Assembly: GCF_014851765.1 (NCBI RefSeq)
Contig: NZ_JACVAI010000001.1
Coordinates: forward strand, 1,410,429 to 1,474,428
DNA length: 64,000 nucleotides
DNA from: Pseudomonas sp. PDM04
GTDB lineage: Bacteria; Pseudomonadota; Gammaproteobacteria; Pseudomonadales; Pseudomonadaceae
Direction: 5' to 3'
The translations under genes and the position numbers were made by a program. Position 1 is the first letter of the stretch. Every line of letters starts with the position of its first letter. The notes under the pieces were generated by a model that was not told the DNA's origin, searched no databases, and saw only the letters and a program-made list of their open reading frames with translations. Shown one piece after another: positions 62,508 through 64,000 of the stretch.

Positions 62508-62577
62508 AAAAGCCCCCACCCCACCCGCTGCGTCCCCTATCCGCAGTGGGTGGGGTGGGGGCTTTTTCATGCCTGCC
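62508..62577 (+). terminator. Strong terminator of the alginate operon
   Basis: AAAAGCCCCCACCCCACCC (62508-62526) pairs with its complement ending GGGGGCTTTTT. The stem is at least 18 bp and is extended by an inner CTGCG/CGCAG. As flank the left side and Ts the right, so it can act in both directions and also end the convergent RHS gene. Confidence 0.93.
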
Positions 62578-62614
62578 CGGCCGAGGCGTGCGGAGCAACC
62601 GCGAGTCGTTTATT

Positions 62615-64000
62615 TCAAAACGGCATCTGCTCTCCCCATCCGAGAGCCATTGCAGCAGAGCGAGGATTGATCGCGTTTGTCCGAATCAATTGCATGTTCA
62701 CGGTTTTGCCCACCTGACTGATTGCATTCATCGTCAGGTACGTGCCCGCACCACGAAGCTTTGGTACGTCCTGCGTGAAGGTCTCTGGTTCATTCAATAG
62801 AACCCCGCCAAGCGATTGAGCCGCGGGATCGACAATGGTGAAATCGACTACCAGCTCGGCGTTTCCAGGACGTTCATCGTCCCGATTCAGAGAGATCAAG
62901 GAAAGTCCGTAAATTCTTCTATCCGAGGGTGCTTTGACAAGATCACTTTTCCTGATTAAAGCAAACAGCCGATTGTCAGGAGCCCTGCCACCATCCACTT
63001 CCATTTGCCTTGTTTGCTCGCCTCTGACCAGCCATGTCTGAAACGCATTTGATATGTATTGTCCCGCGAGGAAATTTCCTCGCGCCTTGGCGGCAGCGCC
63101 TCCCCATTTTGTAAACTCATACCAACTGATTTCGGTAGCGCTCACCAAAGCGCCGTATTTTTGTTGATAGTCCTGCAACGTATCCCGTACCTCATCCGTT
63201 GCGATTGCACCCTTGGGATTACGGCGAACAAGTTCATCCCTATCACCCACGCCGACTTCGACCACCTGAAAATCATCAACACTTTCATAATCCCCAGATA
63301 CTTCATTGAGCACCTTGACCCTTGCCTTGGATAACTTCGCGCTAAAGAAAAAACGCTTGAAAACGTCGACGCTCAAAGTGATGTCCTGAGTTTTTTTCTC
63401 AAGAACATAATCATTTTTTTTATTCGTCGACTGTAATCCAAGTCCATTGGAGTCAATGTAGCGAAGCGGGTTGCCACGTACCATGCCATAGAGGTTAAGC
63501 CCGTCGACCAGACCTGCCGGATCCGGATTCACCCAGCGCTGCAACCACGGCACGTAGTACCTGAACCCATAGTAATAAAGCCCCGTCGCATCCCGCTCCT
63601 TCCCCGAATAACGCACCGTCTTGTAACCGACCTGCACCGCTTCGCCGCTGGACCACGCGGTTTCGCCGAACGGGTAATAGCGCTCCTTGGTAATGACCTG
63701 GCCATCCTGGTCCAGCTCCAGCGTGCTGGAACCCAGGTGATCGGTCAGGCTGTAGCGCTGCTGGTCGTTGGCGATGCCATCGGGTTTTCCTGCCTGCCAG
63801 TGCAACACCCGCACGCTGCCGCGCCCGGTGCTGACGTCGATGACGTGCAGTATTTCCCCGGTGCCGCTGTGCGTGCGGATTTCCAGGCCGGGCAGGTACA
63901 GCGTTTCAAGCAGCAACGATTGCGCGTGGGTTTGCAGCGAGCGGGTTTTGCGCACGCGCTGGCCGTCGGCGCCGTAGACGTATTGCTCGCTGTCGCTGAG
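62615..64000 (-). CDS. TccC-like RHS toxin, C-terminal part (runs off the window)
   Basis: At least 461 residues, open at the right edge with no start inside the window. The first 190 residues are the end of an RHS/YD-repeat shell (YVYGADGQRVRKTR, YSLTDHLGSSTLELDQDG, YYPFGETAW, YSGKERDATGLYYYGFRYY). They end in the core RWVNPDPAGLVDGLNLYGM and IDSNGLG, the DPAG...DSNG pattern of TccC proteins, where the shell is autocleaved. The last 270 residues (62615-63430) are a variable effector domain I do not recognise, AT-richer than the shell. No immunity gene lies between its stop and the alg terminator, which favours an anti-eukaryotic (insecticidal Tc) toxin over an antibacterial one. Confidence 0.85.
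   Translation of the reverse strand, partial: LSDSEQYVYGADGQRVRKTRSLQTHAQSLLLETLYLPGLEIRTHSGTGEILHVIDVSTGRGSVRVLHWQAGKPDGIANDQQRYSLTDHLGSSTLELDQDGQVITKERYYPFGETAWSSGEAVQVGYKTVRYSGKERDATGLYYYGFRYYVPWLQRWVNPDPAGLVDGLNLYGMVRGNPLRYIDSNGLGLQSTNKKNDYVLEKKTQDITLSVDVFKRFFFSAKLSKARVKVLNEVSGDYESVDDFQVVEVGVGDRDELVRRNPKGAIATDEVRDTLQDYQQKYGALVSATEISWYEFTKWGGAAAKARGNFLAGQYISNAFQTWLVRGEQTRQMEVDGGRAPDNRLFALIRKSDLVKAPSDRRIYGLSLISLNRDDERPGNAELVVDFTIVDPAAQSLGGVLLNEPETFTQDVPKLRGAGTYLTMNAISQVGKTVNMQLIRTNAINPRSAAMALGWGEQMPF

Overview
The window is a high-GC chromosome segment from a Pseudomonas, most likely the P. fluorescens group. The evidence is a complete alginate operon (algD to algA), the cyoABCDE quinol oxidase operon with dsbB upstream, NAD-dependent formate dehydrogenase genes, and about ten copies of the Pseudomonas REP element (core GTGGGAGCGAGC..GCTCGCGA), mostly as inverted pairs between genes. 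I saw no rRNA, tRNA, CRISPR array, insertion sequence or prophage.

Layout. 84-5216: fdsGBAD, a soluble NAD+-dependent molybdenum formate dehydrogenase. 5349-9114: a small secreted protein, a two-component pair, an MlaA-type lipoprotein and a small unknown protein. 9199-11118: a PhoD-like metallophosphatase. 11423-11928: a YefM/YoeB toxin-antitoxin locus whose toxin gene carries an in-frame amber codon. 11932-15194: an ArgD-type aminotransferase, a LysR regulator and a PAS-GGDEF protein. 15203-18839: exported MsrA and MsrB, divergent from an OmpR/EnvZ-type two-component pair. 19085-21432: an unknown protein and a MocR-type regulator.

21563-32393 is the most interesting part. Ten genes on the minus strand plus a divergent MocR regulator look like a biosynthetic gene cluster without any NRPS or PKS. 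They encode an MBL-fold hydrolase, an AurF-type diiron N-oxygenase with all seven metal ligands, an Fe(II)/2-oxoglutarate dioxygenase, a fold-IV aminotransferase, a KamA-family radical SAM enzyme lacking the usual PLP-lysine motif, a glutathione transferase, a cupin, a RidA-like protein, an ATP-grasp ligase and an MFS exporter. I infer a small N-oxidised amino-acid or dipeptide antimetabolite; the product is unknown to me.

32518-37343: cyoEDCBA (minus strand). 38164-38673: dsbB. 38949-39725: amino-acid binding protein. 39984-41161: moaEDC (minus strand), with a perfect ANR/FNR box upstream of moaC. 41316-45134: PIN-PhoH protein, polysaccharide-deacetylase-like protein and YaaA. 45135-45950: a long regulatory region in front of algD, rich in repeats.

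45951-62493: the alginate operon, algD-8-44-K-E-G-X-L-I-J-F-A, ending in a very strong hairpin terminator. AlgD and AlgA make GDP-mannuronate, Alg8/Alg44 polymerise it, AlgK/E/G/X/L form the periplasmic and outer-membrane export machine, and AlgI/J/F/X acetylate the polymer. REP pairs lie between algD and alg8, between algL and algI, and, unusually, inside the 5' end of algK, where one encodes about 30 in-frame residues ahead of the lipoprotein signal. 62615-64000: the 3' part of a TccC-like RHS toxin gene that runs off the window.
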